A DNA stretch of 49,800 nucleotides, taken from a virus. The notes below the pieces were generated by a model that saw nothing but the letters and a program-made list of their open reading frames with translations, made no database searches and was not told where the DNA came from. Both the position numbers and the translations under genes were made by a program. Below are positions 33,134 to 40,853 of the stretch, in pieces. Location of the stretch: positions 1 to 49,800 of IMG/VR virus record IMGVR_UViG_3300046787_000575; one strand, 5' to 3'. Numbering within the stretch: position 1 is the stretch's first letter; the number at the start of each line of letters is the position of its first letter.

Positions 33134-34948
33134 ATGCCAGTTTTTGTAGAGCTCGACGAGTCGGGTGAGCACATTGTTATCAACGCCGAGTGGCGTCTAA
33201 AAGAGCTCTGTAAGAGTATCCCCGGAGCCTCCTGGAGCGCCAAGGAGAGCATTTGGCGCATTCCCGTGTCTTGGGGTGGATGCCTCGCGTTGAGGTCTAC
33301 ATTCAAGGCTGACCTAGTCCTAGGGCCTAATCTAACCGACTGGGCCAAGAACGAGAAACTTACTCGTGTAGACCCTGCAAACCACCTACGTGACGTAGAT
33401 GTCATGGAAGATGGCGATGCGGACCTATTTCCTCACCAGCGTGCTGGAGTAGAGTTTCTAGCTACTGCCCGCCGCGCACTGCTTGCTGATGAGCCTGGCC
33501 TAGGTAAGACCGCTCAAGCGATTCGCTCGCTAAAGCGCCTGCACGATAACGGCGAAGCGGTGTTTCCGGCTCTAATCGTCTGCCCAAATACGCTTAAGAA
33601 GAACTGGGAGCGTGAGTTCGATAAGTGGTGGCCTGGAGTAAATGTGACTGTTATTGGAGGCTCTGCCGTGCAGCGGCGTGCTCAGTTCGACCAGGAGTCT
33701 GACGTAATAGTTGTCAACTGGGAGTCATTGCGCTCTCACTCACGCCTATCTCCTTACGGCTCTATCGCTCTAGCGCGATGCCCTGAGTGTAAGGGTCACG
33801 ACTCCCGAATCACACCTACCCGATGTGAGGTCCACGAGCGTGAACTAAACGTTGTGAAGTTCAAGTCAGTTGTTGCCGACGAGATTCACCGCTCAAAGGA
33901 CCCGAAATCCAAGCAGACTCGCGCTCTTTGGGCCGCTACCGGGGATGCCGATATTCGATTCGCCTTGACTGGTACCCCCATTGCTAAAGATGTTGTTGAC
34001 CTATGGCCTATCCTTCACTGGATCTCGCCTTCAGAGTGGCCGAGCAAGACTAAGTGGATCGATCGAATGATTGACACCATGCTTAATGCTTTTGGTGGCA
34101 TGATGGTTCTCGGCGTCAAACCCCACATGGAATCTGAGTTCTACGCAGCTATTAATCCTCGTATGCGCCGTATGCTTAAAGCTAAAGTACTTCCATGGCT
34201 TCCGGAGGTTATCAATGACCGCCGTGATGTCGAGATGGGCGCTAAGCAGGCTAAAGCCTACAAGCAGATGCTTGAGCACATGATTGTCTCCCTGGAAAAG
34301 GAAGATGGTGCTACTGGCGATGTTGTAGTTGCCGCTAACCCTCTAACTCAGGCACTGCGTCTACTTCAGTTTGCCAGCTCTTATGCTGAGATCATCGTGG
34401 ACCCTGCCTCTGGCGAAGAGAAAGTTGTTTTGTCGGACCCGTCCTGTAAGGTCGATGCTCTGATGGATGACATGAAAAACGGTGACTTCGGTGATGACTC
34501 GGTTGCAGTCTGTGCCGTATCTCGTCAGCTAATCGAAATCTTGAGTGCACGCCTGACGAAGGAAGGTATAGCTCATGGTCTAATCACTGGTGCTTGCTCT
34601 GCTGATGAGCGTCAGCAGTCTATTGACGACTTCCAGTCTGGAAAGACTAAGTGGATTCTTTTCACAGCTCAGGCTGGCGGTGTGGGTGTCACCTTGACAA
34701 CTGCGCGTCGTCTTGTTATGCTTCAAAGGCCATGGTCTCTTGTTGACTACAAGCAGGCCCTGGACCGCGTACACCGCATCGGCTCTGAGATTCACGACTC
34801 GGTAATTATTACCGACTACGTAACTGAGGGCACTATGGAAGAGCGCGTAATCGAAGCACTTGACACTAAGGCTGACAACTTCGAGCAGATTGTTAGAGAT
34901 AAAGATGCTCTGCTCAGGATGCTCAAGGAAAGCAAGGGAAAGAAGTAA
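33134..34948 (+). CDS. SNF2-type DEAD/DEAH-box helicase
   Basis: The 604-residue protein has Walker A as LADEPGLGKTAQAIRS (residues ~116-131), a Walker B-like box VADEIHRSKDPKSKQTRA, motif III LTGTPI, and C-terminal motifs FTAQAGGVGVTLTTARRLVM and QALDRVHRIGS with the arginine finger region. The ~100-residue N-terminal part is a small alpha/beta domain (SWSAKESIWRIPVSWGG) as seen in phage SNF2-like helicases. An inserted cysteine/histidine group (RCPECKGHDSRITPTRCEVH) may bind zinc. It would remodel or unwind DNA in replication or recombination. It has its own strong promoter and overlaps the nuclease gene by one base (TAATG). Confidence 0.92.
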   Translation: MPVFVELDESGEHIVINAEWRLKELCKSIPGASWSAKESIWRIPVSWGGCLALRSTFKADLVLGPNLTDWAKNEKLTRVDPANHLRDVDVMEDGDADLFPHQRAGVEFLATARRALLADEPGLGKTAQAIRSLKRLHDNGEAVFPALIVCPNTLKKNWEREFDKWWPGVNVTVIGGSAVQRRAQFDQESDVIVVNWESLRSHSRLSPYGSIALARCPECKGHDSRITPTRCEVHERELNVVKFKSVVADEIHRSKDPKSKQTRALWAATGDADIRFALTGTPIAKDVVDLWPILHWISPSEWPSKTKWIDRMIDTMLNAFGGMMVLGVKPHMESEFYAAINPRMRRMLKAKVLPWLPEVINDRRDVEMGAKQAKAYKQMLEHMIVSLEKEDGATGDVVVAANPLTQALRLLQFASSYAEIIVDPASGEEKVVLSDPSCKVDALMDDMKNGDFGDDSVAVCAVSRQLIEILSARLTKEGIAHGLITGACSADERQQSIDDFQSGKTKWILFTAQAGGVGVTLTTARRLVMLQRPWSLVDYKQALDRVHRIGSEIHDSVIITDYVTEGTMEERVIEALDTKADNFEQIVRDKDALLRMLKESKGKK

Positions 34949-35889
34949 TGACAACCGAGCCAGTAAGAATCTCCAACTCGGAGATCCAGACATTTAAGGA
35001 CTGCCGCCGTCGCTGGTGGCTGACCTATTACCGACGTCTAAAGCCTAAGATGCAGACTTTCACAGGTCCGCTAGCACTAGGTTCTCGTATTCACGAGGCT
35101 CTAGACCAGTACTATACCTCCGGTATGGAGCGTGACCTCTTGGAGATTCACGCAGAACTAGTCAAGATTGACATGAAGCTTCTCACCGATGAGTATCGCG
35201 ATACTACCGAACTTGAGACAGAGGCCGAACTTGGTCGCGTAATGCTTGAAGGATACCTTGAGTGGATCGAGCTCGAAGGTATCGATGCAGAGCTCGAAAT
35301 GATCTCTACAGAAGAAGTTATCGAGCGCCCTATGCTTGACGGCCGTGTAACTCTTCAGGGCAAGATCGATATGCGTGTTCGCCGCAAGATTGATGGTGCC
35401 CGCATGCTTCGTGACTTCAAGACTGTTGGAGGCTCGTTCGCCGAGTTCAACTCAATCGCCCACCTCAACGAGCAGGTACTTACATACATGCTTTTAGAGG
35501 AAGCTCAGAACAAGGATGGCGAACGTTCAGACGGCGCTATCTTCACGATGCTTCGTAAAGTCAAGCGTGGTGCTTACGCTAAGCCACCGTTCTATGACCA
35601 GACAGTTGTGCGCCACAATGCTTTTGCACTAAGATCGTTCTACCAGCGCCTTGAAGGCACCCTGGAAGATATGATGCGCGTCCGCGATGGTTTAGATGAG
35701 GGAGTGAGCCACCTAAAGCTCGCTTACCCAAAGCCAAGCCGTGAATGCAAGTGGAAGTGCCAGTTCTTCGCTATTTGCCCGCTTATCGACGACGGTTCCG
35801 CCGCCGAAGCAGCAATTAGCGATTCGTTCGTGTCATCCGACCCGTACGATTACTATGGAAACACCGAAGAGAAGAAAGGAAGTGAGTAA
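34948..35889 (+). CDS. Cas4/RecB-like exonuclease with Fe-S cysteines
   Basis: The 313-residue protein fits the PD-(D/E)XK family. The catalytic core is visible as LQGKIDMRVRRK and RMLRDFKTVGG (Asp-x-Lys). Cys19 in FKDCRRRWWL plus three C-terminal cysteines in CKWKCQFFAIC form the four-cysteine pattern that holds a 4Fe-4S cluster in Cas4 and AddB proteins. Such phage enzymes act as 5' or 3' exonucleases with a recombinase. It starts at the ATG that overlaps the helicase stop, and it precedes a Sak4-like ATPase and an SSB, completing a recombination set. No CRISPR array is near, so a CRISPR role is unlikely. Confidence 0.88.
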   Translation: MTTEPVRISNSEIQTFKDCRRRWWLTYYRRLKPKMQTFTGPLALGSRIHEALDQYYTSGMERDLLEIHAELVKIDMKLLTDEYRDTTELETEAELGRVMLEGYLEWIELEGIDAELEMISTEEVIERPMLDGRVTLQGKIDMRVRRKIDGARMLRDFKTVGGSFAEFNSIAHLNEQVLTYMLLEEAQNKDGERSDGAIFTMLRKVKRGAYAKPPFYDQTVVRHNAFALRSFYQRLEGTLEDMMRVRDGLDEGVSHLKLAYPKPSRECKWKCQFFAICPLIDDGSAAEAAISDSFVSSDPYDYYGNTEEKKGSE

Positions 35890-35891
35890 GC

Positions 35892-36656
35892 ATGTCGGAA
35901 GTCGATCGCAGTTTAACATTGATGGTTTATGGCGAATCGAAGGTTGGAAAGTCAACCTTTGCCGTTACAGCGCCTTACCCACGCCTGATGCTGGACGTTG
36001 AGGGTGGACACCGATTCCTCCCTATTAACGTCAAGTACTGGGACCCAATCCGTGAGGAGCCACCTGTGGCTGACGGAACCTGGGACACTGTTGTAGTTCA
36101 GGTACGTGACTACGACATCGTTATGAAGACATTTGCATGGCTTCAAAGCGGTAAGCACCAGTTCAAGTCCTTGATCATCGACTCAATCTCTGAGTTGCAG
36201 GTTAAGTGCATGGACAACATCGCAGGTAGCGAACAGATGAAGATGCAGCAGTGGGGCGAGCTTTTGCGCCACATGGGTGCACTACTTCGTGACCTTCGCG
36301 ACCTAACGATGCACCCAACCCAGCCACTAGAAGCTGTAGTTCTGACTGCAATGGCGCGTAAGGGTCAGGATGGCGTATACCGTCCTTACCTACAGGGCCA
36401 GCTAGCAATTCAGGCTCCCTACTTCTACGATATTCTTGGCGCTATCACTGTGGAGCAGGTACCAAACCCTGACCCACTGCAGCCTCCTTACAAGGTGCGA
36501 CGCATGTACGTCGAGCGCACACCTGAGTATGAAGCTGGCGAGCGCGTCCAGGGACGTCTAGGAAAGATCGTCGAGCAGCAAGACCTTGGGGTCGAGCGCA
36601 TGCTAGACATCATCTTCGGCGAAAAGACACAAACCACAAAGAAAACAACTAGTTAG
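35892..36656 (+). CDS. Sak4-like RecA-fold ATPase (single-strand annealing/recombination)
   Basis: The 254-residue protein starts at ATG after GGAAGTGAG. It has Walker A as YGESKVGKST (residues 13-22) and Walker B as SLIIDSISEL, in the AAA_24/Sak4 arrangement. Its small size and lack of the RecA DNA-binding extensions fit phage Sak4 single-strand annealing proteins, which work with a nuclease and an SSB; those genes lie directly on either side. The C-terminal end is basic and Thr-rich (EKTQTTKKTTS). Confidence 0.85.
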   Translation: MSEVDRSLTLMVYGESKVGKSTFAVTAPYPRLMLDVEGGHRFLPINVKYWDPIREEPPVADGTWDTVVVQVRDYDIVMKTFAWLQSGKHQFKSLIIDSISELQVKCMDNIAGSEQMKMQQWGELLRHMGALLRDLRDLTMHPTQPLEAVVLTAMARKGQDGVYRPYLQGQLAIQAPYFYDILGAITVEQVPNPDPLQPPYKVRRMYVERTPEYEAGERVQGRLGKIVEQQDLGVERMLDIIFGEKTQTTKKTTS

Positions 36657-36672
36657 TTAGGAAATAAATATT

Positions 36673-37248
36673 ATGAGTTCAGTCAACTGGACAGACCTGA
36701 TCAAGGAAGCCGGCGAGTCTGGCAACAGCTACGAGCCACTACCAGATGGTGACTATGAGCTAAAGGTGACCGAAGCCAAGGCTACGGTCTCACAGTCGGG
36801 CAAGACCATGTTCAAGCTCACCAACGAGGTAGCCAACGGCCCACACGCCAAGCGCCGCGTCTGGGACAACTTGGTCATCACCACCGACAACCCTAAGGCC
36901 CTAGGTATGTTCTTCATGAAGATGACTGCCCTAGGTCTCGGTAAGGAGTACTTCAGCTCGAACCCGACTAACGCTCAGATTGAGCAGGCACTACTTGGTC
37001 GTACCTTCCGAGGCACCCTAGCTACCCGTACCTACAACGGCACTCAGAGCAACGAGATCAAGAACTACTTCCCTATCGTTGCCGCGTCTGCCGCCGCCGC
37101 TGTTGCAGCTGCTCCTGCTCCTGCGCCAGCTCCGGCTCCGGCTGCTGCTCCAGCCCCTGCAGCAGCAACCCCGTTCGAAGCTCCGGCTCCGGCTGCTGCT
37201 CCGGCACCAGCGTCTCCAGTAACCGCTTCTGAAGACACTCCGTTCTAA
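36673..37248 (+). CDS. SSB-like protein (DUF669-type) with Ala/Pro linker and acidic tip
   Basis: The 191-residue protein has an N-terminal domain with LPDGDYELKVTEAKATVSQS and GPHAKRRVWDNLVITTDN, the DUF669 pattern of phage single-strand DNA-binding proteins. Residues ~136-182 are a low-complexity Ala/Pro linker, and the protein ends in SEDTPF, like the DDDIPF tip that bacterial SSBs use to recruit partners. It closes the recombination operon and is followed by a TTCG-loop hairpin. A partner-recruiting function for the tip is inferred by analogy. Confidence 0.82.
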   Translation: MSSVNWTDLIKEAGESGNSYEPLPDGDYELKVTEAKATVSQSGKTMFKLTNEVANGPHAKRRVWDNLVITTDNPKALGMFFMKMTALGLGKEYFSSNPTNAQIEQALLGRTFRGTLATRTYNGTQSNEIKNYFPIVAASAAAAVAAAPAPAPAPAPAAAPAPAAATPFEAPAPAAAPAPASPVTASEDTPF

Positions 37249-37264
37249 ACAGAACTAAATCAGG

Positions 37265-37288
37265 GTGGGGCATCTTCGGGTGCCCCAC
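37265..37288 (+). terminator. TTCG-loop hairpin after the SSB gene
   Basis: GTGGGGCATC (37265-37274) pairs with GGTGCCCCAC (37279-37288) around a TTCG tetraloop, with a C-G closing pair and one T-G pair. Such stems are very stable. The following CTCTCATT gives only a partial T-run, so termination may be partial. Confidence 0.78.
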
Positions 37289-37306
37289 TCTCATTAGAGG
37301 GACATT

Positions 37307-38308
37307 ATGAAAGTACTATTTACGGGTATGGGATCATCCCACTGCGGCCCTACCGACAACATGGGATTCTTCCGAGCACTAGTCAATGTTGCCACCTATG
37401 CGGGCCTAGATGCCACCTGGGAAGCTCCAAATATTAACTGGACTAAAGAGCACCTAGATCAGTTCGACGCCGTTTTTGTGGGCATCCTACCCCCTACTAG
37501 CCCCAGTGCAAACAAGCTGTACGGCTCGTTAAACACGATTGGTCTTCTCCTGGACTCTCCTAAGCTTTACTTAGTGGTAGACCACCCTCAGATCTGGCAG
37601 TTTAAGTCCAGTATCGCCTCTGTATCTCGAAATATTAATAGCATCTATACCGACTTCTACGCCAAGCGCAGGGACTACAGGGTTGCTAGTGACGCAGCTA
37701 TTAAATCTCGCATCGAGCTTGCTGTTAAGAAGCTGGATAGCGATGAATGGCCTAAGACCATCTATCCTAAGCTTCCATGGGGAGACGACGAAGTTGTAGC
37801 TAGGTTTCTAACAGATAATCTAATCGGACTTAACCTGGATGTTTTTCTGTTAGAAGAAACCGGAACACCTAGCATGTCTAGGTCTGCCGTATGGCACACA
37901 GATAGCCCTAAGACATCGTGGTCGAAGAAGCAGGAGCTGCTGCTGAGCAACTCTGTCTTCCCCATGAAAAGCTCTAGTAAATCAACTGACGGCGACGTTG
38001 CTATCAATATTTCTGACTCGGTTGGCTCTCTAATTTCTCCTCAGGATAGGGGAGTCGGAACATGGTGGTCATATAGATATGTCCAGTCTTTGAATCTTCG
38101 CACGCCTATTATCTCTGAATGGAGAGAAACTGGTAAGCTAGGCACTAGCTGGGATCTACTGGCCTCTAGTTTGGAGGACCTATCCCCTATGGAGATTTTA
38201 GCTATTGCTCTAGAGCAGCGCACTAGCTACATAGAAGCAATACCAGATAAAAATAGTGTAGTGACAAAAATACAGCAGCTCGTAGGGTCTGCAAGGTTGG
38301 AGAGTTAA
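37307..38308 (+). CDS. Glycosyltransferase-like protein (possible GT-B fold)
   Basis: The 333-residue protein starts at ATG after GAGGGAC. It begins KVLFTGMGSSHCGPTDNMGF, which looks like the first strand and glycine loop of a GT-B fold. Later come DQFDAVFVGILPPTSPSANK, then KLYLVVDHPQIWQFKSSIAS and a C-terminal GVGTWWSYRYVQSLNLRTPI. I recognise the pattern as one found in other actinophages, where it is often called a glycosyltransferase, but I see no diagnostic donor-binding motif. Phage enzymes of this kind modify DNA or surface sugars. Three more glycosyltransferase-like genes occur in the window. Confidence 0.6.
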   Translation: MKVLFTGMGSSHCGPTDNMGFFRALVNVATYAGLDATWEAPNINWTKEHLDQFDAVFVGILPPTSPSANKLYGSLNTIGLLLDSPKLYLVVDHPQIWQFKSSIASVSRNINSIYTDFYAKRRDYRVASDAAIKSRIELAVKKLDSDEWPKTIYPKLPWGDDEVVARFLTDNLIGLNLDVFLLEETGTPSMSRSAVWHTDSPKTSWSKKQELLLSNSVFPMKSSSKSTDGDVAINISDSVGSLISPQDRGVGTWWSYRYVQSLNLRTPIISEWRETGKLGTSWDLLASSLEDLSPMEILAIALEQRTSYIEAIPDKNSVVTKIQQLVGSARLES

Positions 38309-38737
38309 ATGCCTGAAGTAAATGATGAATGGGTACGTAAGCAGCTTGAAGAAGCTAAGGTAAAGATCGGGTCTGGTAAAGCTGTCCTAAAGCTTCTCGA
38401 GACCTGGGCAGAGATCCCGTCTCTTAGCCCTAACCTAGCAAAAGAAGCTATTGAAGTATTCAGTAAACTGGCGCTAAACAAGCCAGCTAAGGAGGAAGAA
38501 ATCCAGGCTGACGAGGTCTGGACACCGCTGCAGCCTGGAAACATCACTGTTGGAGACGTCGTTCGAGTTATGTCTGATGCCTTTGAGGGCAGCTCTGCGC
38601 TTATCCACAACGGTCGCCGTGGCAAGGTTATCGCTGTTCGCTACGGTGATGTTATCGTAAACTCCACTGATGGCAAGACTCCGGAGCTTAAGGGCGTCCA
38701 CTATTCACCGTACAAGCTAGAGAAAAAGGTAAAGTAA
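38309..38737 (+). CDS. Hypothetical protein with SH3/KOW-like C-terminal domain
   Basis: The 142-residue protein starts directly after the previous stop. The N-terminal half is helical (WVRKQLEEAKVKIGSGKAVL). The C-terminal half begins GDVVRVMSDAFEGSSALIHN and continues GRRGKVIAVRYGDVIVN, the glycine/valine-rich pattern of a small SH3 or KOW beta barrel, which often binds nucleic acid or partner proteins. No catalytic residues are visible. Its stop shares a base with the next ATG (TAATG). Confidence 0.7.
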   Translation: MPEVNDEWVRKQLEEAKVKIGSGKAVLKLLETWAEIPSLSPNLAKEAIEVFSKLALNKPAKEEEIQADEVWTPLQPGNITVGDVVRVMSDAFEGSSALIHNGRRGKVIAVRYGDVIVNSTDGKTPELKGVHYSPYKLEKKVK

Positions 38738-38970
38738 TGAGAGTTAACTTTGAACTAAAGTTCGGTGCTGACACCTATAAAGATGCTCAGGGGGAGGCCT
38801 ACCGAGAGGTGGCTAAGTTCCTAAGCCTAGATGAAGAGACCGTAAAGAGCTCGGTTGATCTCGAACTTAAGGTCTCCATCCCCGATGCCGAGAAGGATAC
38901 TCAATATAACGGTCACTTTCTAGTTACCGCCTACGGTCACGTAAAGAACAGTATCGCAAAACCATTCTAA
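38737..38970 (+). CDS. Small hypothetical protein
   Basis: The 77-residue product overlaps the previous stop by one base and is followed by an A/T hairpin. It has one helix (YREVAKFLSLDEETVKSSVD) followed by strands (LELKVSIPDA and NGHFLVTAYGHVK). No known domain, signal or membrane segment is recognised. It probably closes the transcript that begins downstream of the SSB hairpin. Confidence 0.68.
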   Translation: MRVNFELKFGADTYKDAQGEAYREVAKFLSLDEETVKSSVDLELKVSIPDAEKDTQYNGHFLVTAYGHVKNSIAKPF

Positions 38971-38972
38971 CT

Positions 38973-38995
38973 TTTTTTGTGTTTATCACAAAAAA
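38973..38995 (+). terminator. A/T-rich hairpin, possible bidirectional terminator
   Basis: TTTTTTGTG (38973-38981) pairs perfectly with CACAAAAAA (38987-38995) around a five-base loop. The stem has only three G-C pairs, but it lies between two transcription units and provides a T-run on either strand. Confidence 0.5.
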
Positions 38996-39011
38996 CAGGG
39001 ACTTGTCAATA

Positions 39012-39017
39012 TAGAAT
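39012..39017 (+). promoter_or_regulatory. -10 box placed for a leaderless transcript
   Basis: TAGAAT (39012-39017) is followed by six bases and then the ATG at 39024, so transcription would start at the A of the ATG. There is no ribosome-binding site before this ATG. Leaderless mRNAs of this kind are common in Actinobacteria. Confidence 0.6.
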
Positions 39018-39023
39018 CTTACT

Positions 39024-39359
39024 ATGAAAGATTCTCGTATTGGCGAGTCCCTTTGGTTTATCTGGGACCAACATACTGACAGCGATAGCCTAATGTTCTA
39101 CACGGAGGGCCACGCCGACCTAGAGCATGAGGTGGTACGTAAGGCTCTTGCCTCTACTCTGCAGCGAGAGGGTATTGCTCTTTCTCTGGGCCAAGGGTTT
39201 CAAATGCTGGATTCAGCAGAAGTAGTTCTAGGATACTCGGGTATGTCTCCTACCGGAGAAGATGAGGCGCACCCATGCGACCAGTTTGGCGAGACTGAAG
39301 ACGGCTACATCCTGGACTTTATTGTGCCAGCCACCTGGGTAAAGGTGTACGACTTTTGA
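39024..39359 (+). CDS. Hypothetical protein expressed from a probable leaderless transcript
   Basis: The 111-residue protein is acidic, with segments ESLWFIWDQHTDSDSLMFYT and DGYILDFIVPATWVKVYDF. No family is recognised. The ATG lacks a ribosome-binding site and lies six bases after a TAGAAT box, as expected for a leaderless start. Its stop TGA lies inside the TTGA at the start of the WhiB-type gene, so the two are translationally coupled. The pairing suggests it may act with that regulator. Confidence 0.7.
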   Translation: MKDSRIGESLWFIWDQHTDSDSLMFYTEGHADLEHEVVRKALASTLQREGIALSLGQGFQMLDSAEVVLGYSGMSPTGEDEAHPCDQFGETEDGYILDFIVPATWVKVYDF

Positions 39360-39832
39360 TTGATACACCCGAGTGGCATGCTGACTCCGAGTGCTCTAAA
39401 CCAGAAAATTCTGGTGTAGTAGATAACTTTTTTGCTAATAAGCCCTCACAGCAAAACGAGGCCCTAAAGCTTTGCTCCATGTGCCCGGTACGTAAAGAGT
39501 GCGTAAAATCAGCGCTCGAGACTAAGCAGACCTGGGGTATTTGGGGTGGCCTTACTTATAAAAAGATTCGCCGCACATTGTCTATCAACTGGGAGGGGCA
39601 AGAGATTAGGCACAATAGGTTCCCTCTATGCCCGTACTGCAAGGCTAAAACCTCAGCGTTGATTACGGAGACCGTGGACCGACCTACTGGCGGGCGCTGG
39701 GCTACGATGAAGATTGTCAGCTGCGTAGAGTGCAAATTTAGCTGGCAGAGTCGCACTAGTGCTAACGCTGTGGAGGCATACCATTCGCTAGAGGCTAGGA
39801 AGAAAAAGCAGCGGAATAGTGGATCAGATTAG
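39356..39832 (+). CDS. WhiB-family protein fused to a C-terminal zinc ribbon
   Basis: The 158-residue protein starts at a TTG overlapping the previous stop. Residues 1-75 are WhiB-type: Cys13, Cys40, Cys43 and Cys49 to hold a 4Fe-4S cluster, CSMCPVRKEC in the right spacing, and the GIWGG turn at residues 61-65, followed by a basic stretch. WhiB proteins are actinobacterial redox-sensing regulators that bind the main sigma factor. Residues ~90-130 carry CPYCKAK and CVECKFSW (Cys92, 95, 123, 126), a four-cysteine zinc-ribbon pattern. The C-terminus is strongly basic (EARKKKQRN). Fusion with a zinc ribbon is unusual, since most WhiB proteins are single-domain. The 3' end overlaps the convergent gene by 38 bases. 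Confidence 0.88.
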   Translation: MIDTPEWHADSECSKPENSGVVDNFFANKPSQQNEALKLCSMCPVRKECVKSALETKQTWGIWGGLTYKKIRRTLSINWEGQEIRHNRFPLCPYCKAKTSALITETVDRPTGGRWATMKIVSCVECKFSWQSRTSANAVEAYHSLEARKKKQRNSGSD

Positions 39833-40853
39833 TAGCTAATCTAGGGTCATTAGGGTTTATTTTTACAGCCTCGGACCCGTACTCGAAAGCCTCGGTGTAC
39901 ATGCCCAGGTTCCAAGCAGCAATAGCTGCTAGATCATATGGCAGCTCATTCCAAGCGAACTCTTCGCATAGGTAGTCTAATGGTTTGTCTTCTACAGCTA
40001 GCGCCTCGATAGCGTATCGATAGCAGTTTTCCCAGTCCCTACCGTTGTAGAAGTATTGCGCAAGCTCTACTAGTGCCTCACGGCGACCCGGAGATTCTGC
40101 GATAGCTTCCTGTAGCCAGGAGAGTGCCTGGTCAGGTAGACATTTAGCTAAATATCGCATAGAGGCAGCGCGCTCCGGGGGCCATACGGCTTTAGGTAGC
40201 TTTAGGTGACGCTGAAATTCCACAGCTGCCTCTTGGTAACGCTTATAAAAGAATAGCTCGCGCGCGTAGTAAAAAGCATTACGATCGTCGTAAGGATCTT
40301 CTCTAGCAGATAGCTCTAATAGAGGCATATACTGACCACGGCTTTTAGTGTTATCTGGGTGATGGTGGATTTCTAGGCCTACCCACCCCTGGGTCTCTGC
40401 TAAGCGGTCTGAAGTTAGTACCTCGTGTACTGGGTGCTTCCAGCGATACCCTTGACGTGCGTGCACCTTGTCTCCGCCGTACTGCAGTCCTGGCTTACCG
40501 TCTGCCTGCCATGACCAAGTGTATTGGTATCTCGGTCTAGTCCACCCCTCGGCATATGCCTTTTCTAGCTCCGCCCTCCACCCCGGAAGAAGTACCTCGT
40601 CCATATCTAAGGCAATACAATAGTCGATGTCGAGCGGTATTGCGGCTAACGATGCGTTACGCGCGTCATCGAAACGCCAAGGTCTGATCCCGATACTAAT
40701 AACATTTACACCTAGCGTTTCAGCTAGTGCTACTGTGTTGTCGGTTGATCCGGTATCAGCTATTAGTAGGTAGTCAGCATCTTTCGCAGACTCGACCCAC
40801 GCCTCTACAAATTGCTCTTCATTCAGAGCTATGGTGTAAACGGCGACCTTCAT
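39795..40853 (-). CDS. Family 2 glycosyltransferase with C-terminal helical repeats
   Basis: The 352-residue protein shows the GT-A/GT2 pattern: VYTIALNEEQFVEAWVESA, IADTGSTDNTVALAETLGVN, and the metal-binding DxD as ALDMDEVLLPGW (Asp83, Asp85). The C-terminal ~140 residues (RYLAKCLPDQALSWLQEAIA, REALVELAQYFYNGRD) look like TPR-type helical repeats, which often bind protein partners. It is the last gene of the minus operon and follows the nucleotidyltransferase gene with a one-base overlap. Its end overlaps the convergent WhiB-type gene by 38 bases. Acceptor unknown. Confidence 0.88.
   Translation of the reverse strand: MKVAVYTIALNEEQFVEAWVESAKDADYLLIADTGSTDNTVALAETLGVNVISIGIRPWRFDDARNASLAAIPLDIDYCIALDMDEVLLPGWRAELEKAYAEGWTRPRYQYTWSWQADGKPGLQYGGDKVHARQGYRWKHPVHEVLTSDRLAETQGWVGLEIHHHPDNTKSRGQYMPLLELSAREDPYDDRNAFYYARELFFYKRYQEAAVEFQRHLKLPKAVWPPERAASMRYLAKCLPDQALSWLQEAIAESPGRREALVELAQYFYNGRDWENCYRYAIEALAVEDKPLDYLCEEFAWNELPYDLAAIAAWNLGMYTEAFEYGSEAVKINPNDPRLATNLIHYSAAFSS

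Noticed and set aside
33118-33168. Short upstream frame from ATG 33118 in the helicase leader
   Set aside because: It runs 16 codons in a different frame and overlaps the helicase start; no ribosome-binding site or recognisable peptide supports it.
34948-35889. CRISPR-Cas role for the Cas4-like gene
   Set aside because: No repeats, cas1 or cas2 are present; the neighbours are helicase, Sak4-like ATPase and SSB, a phage recombination set.
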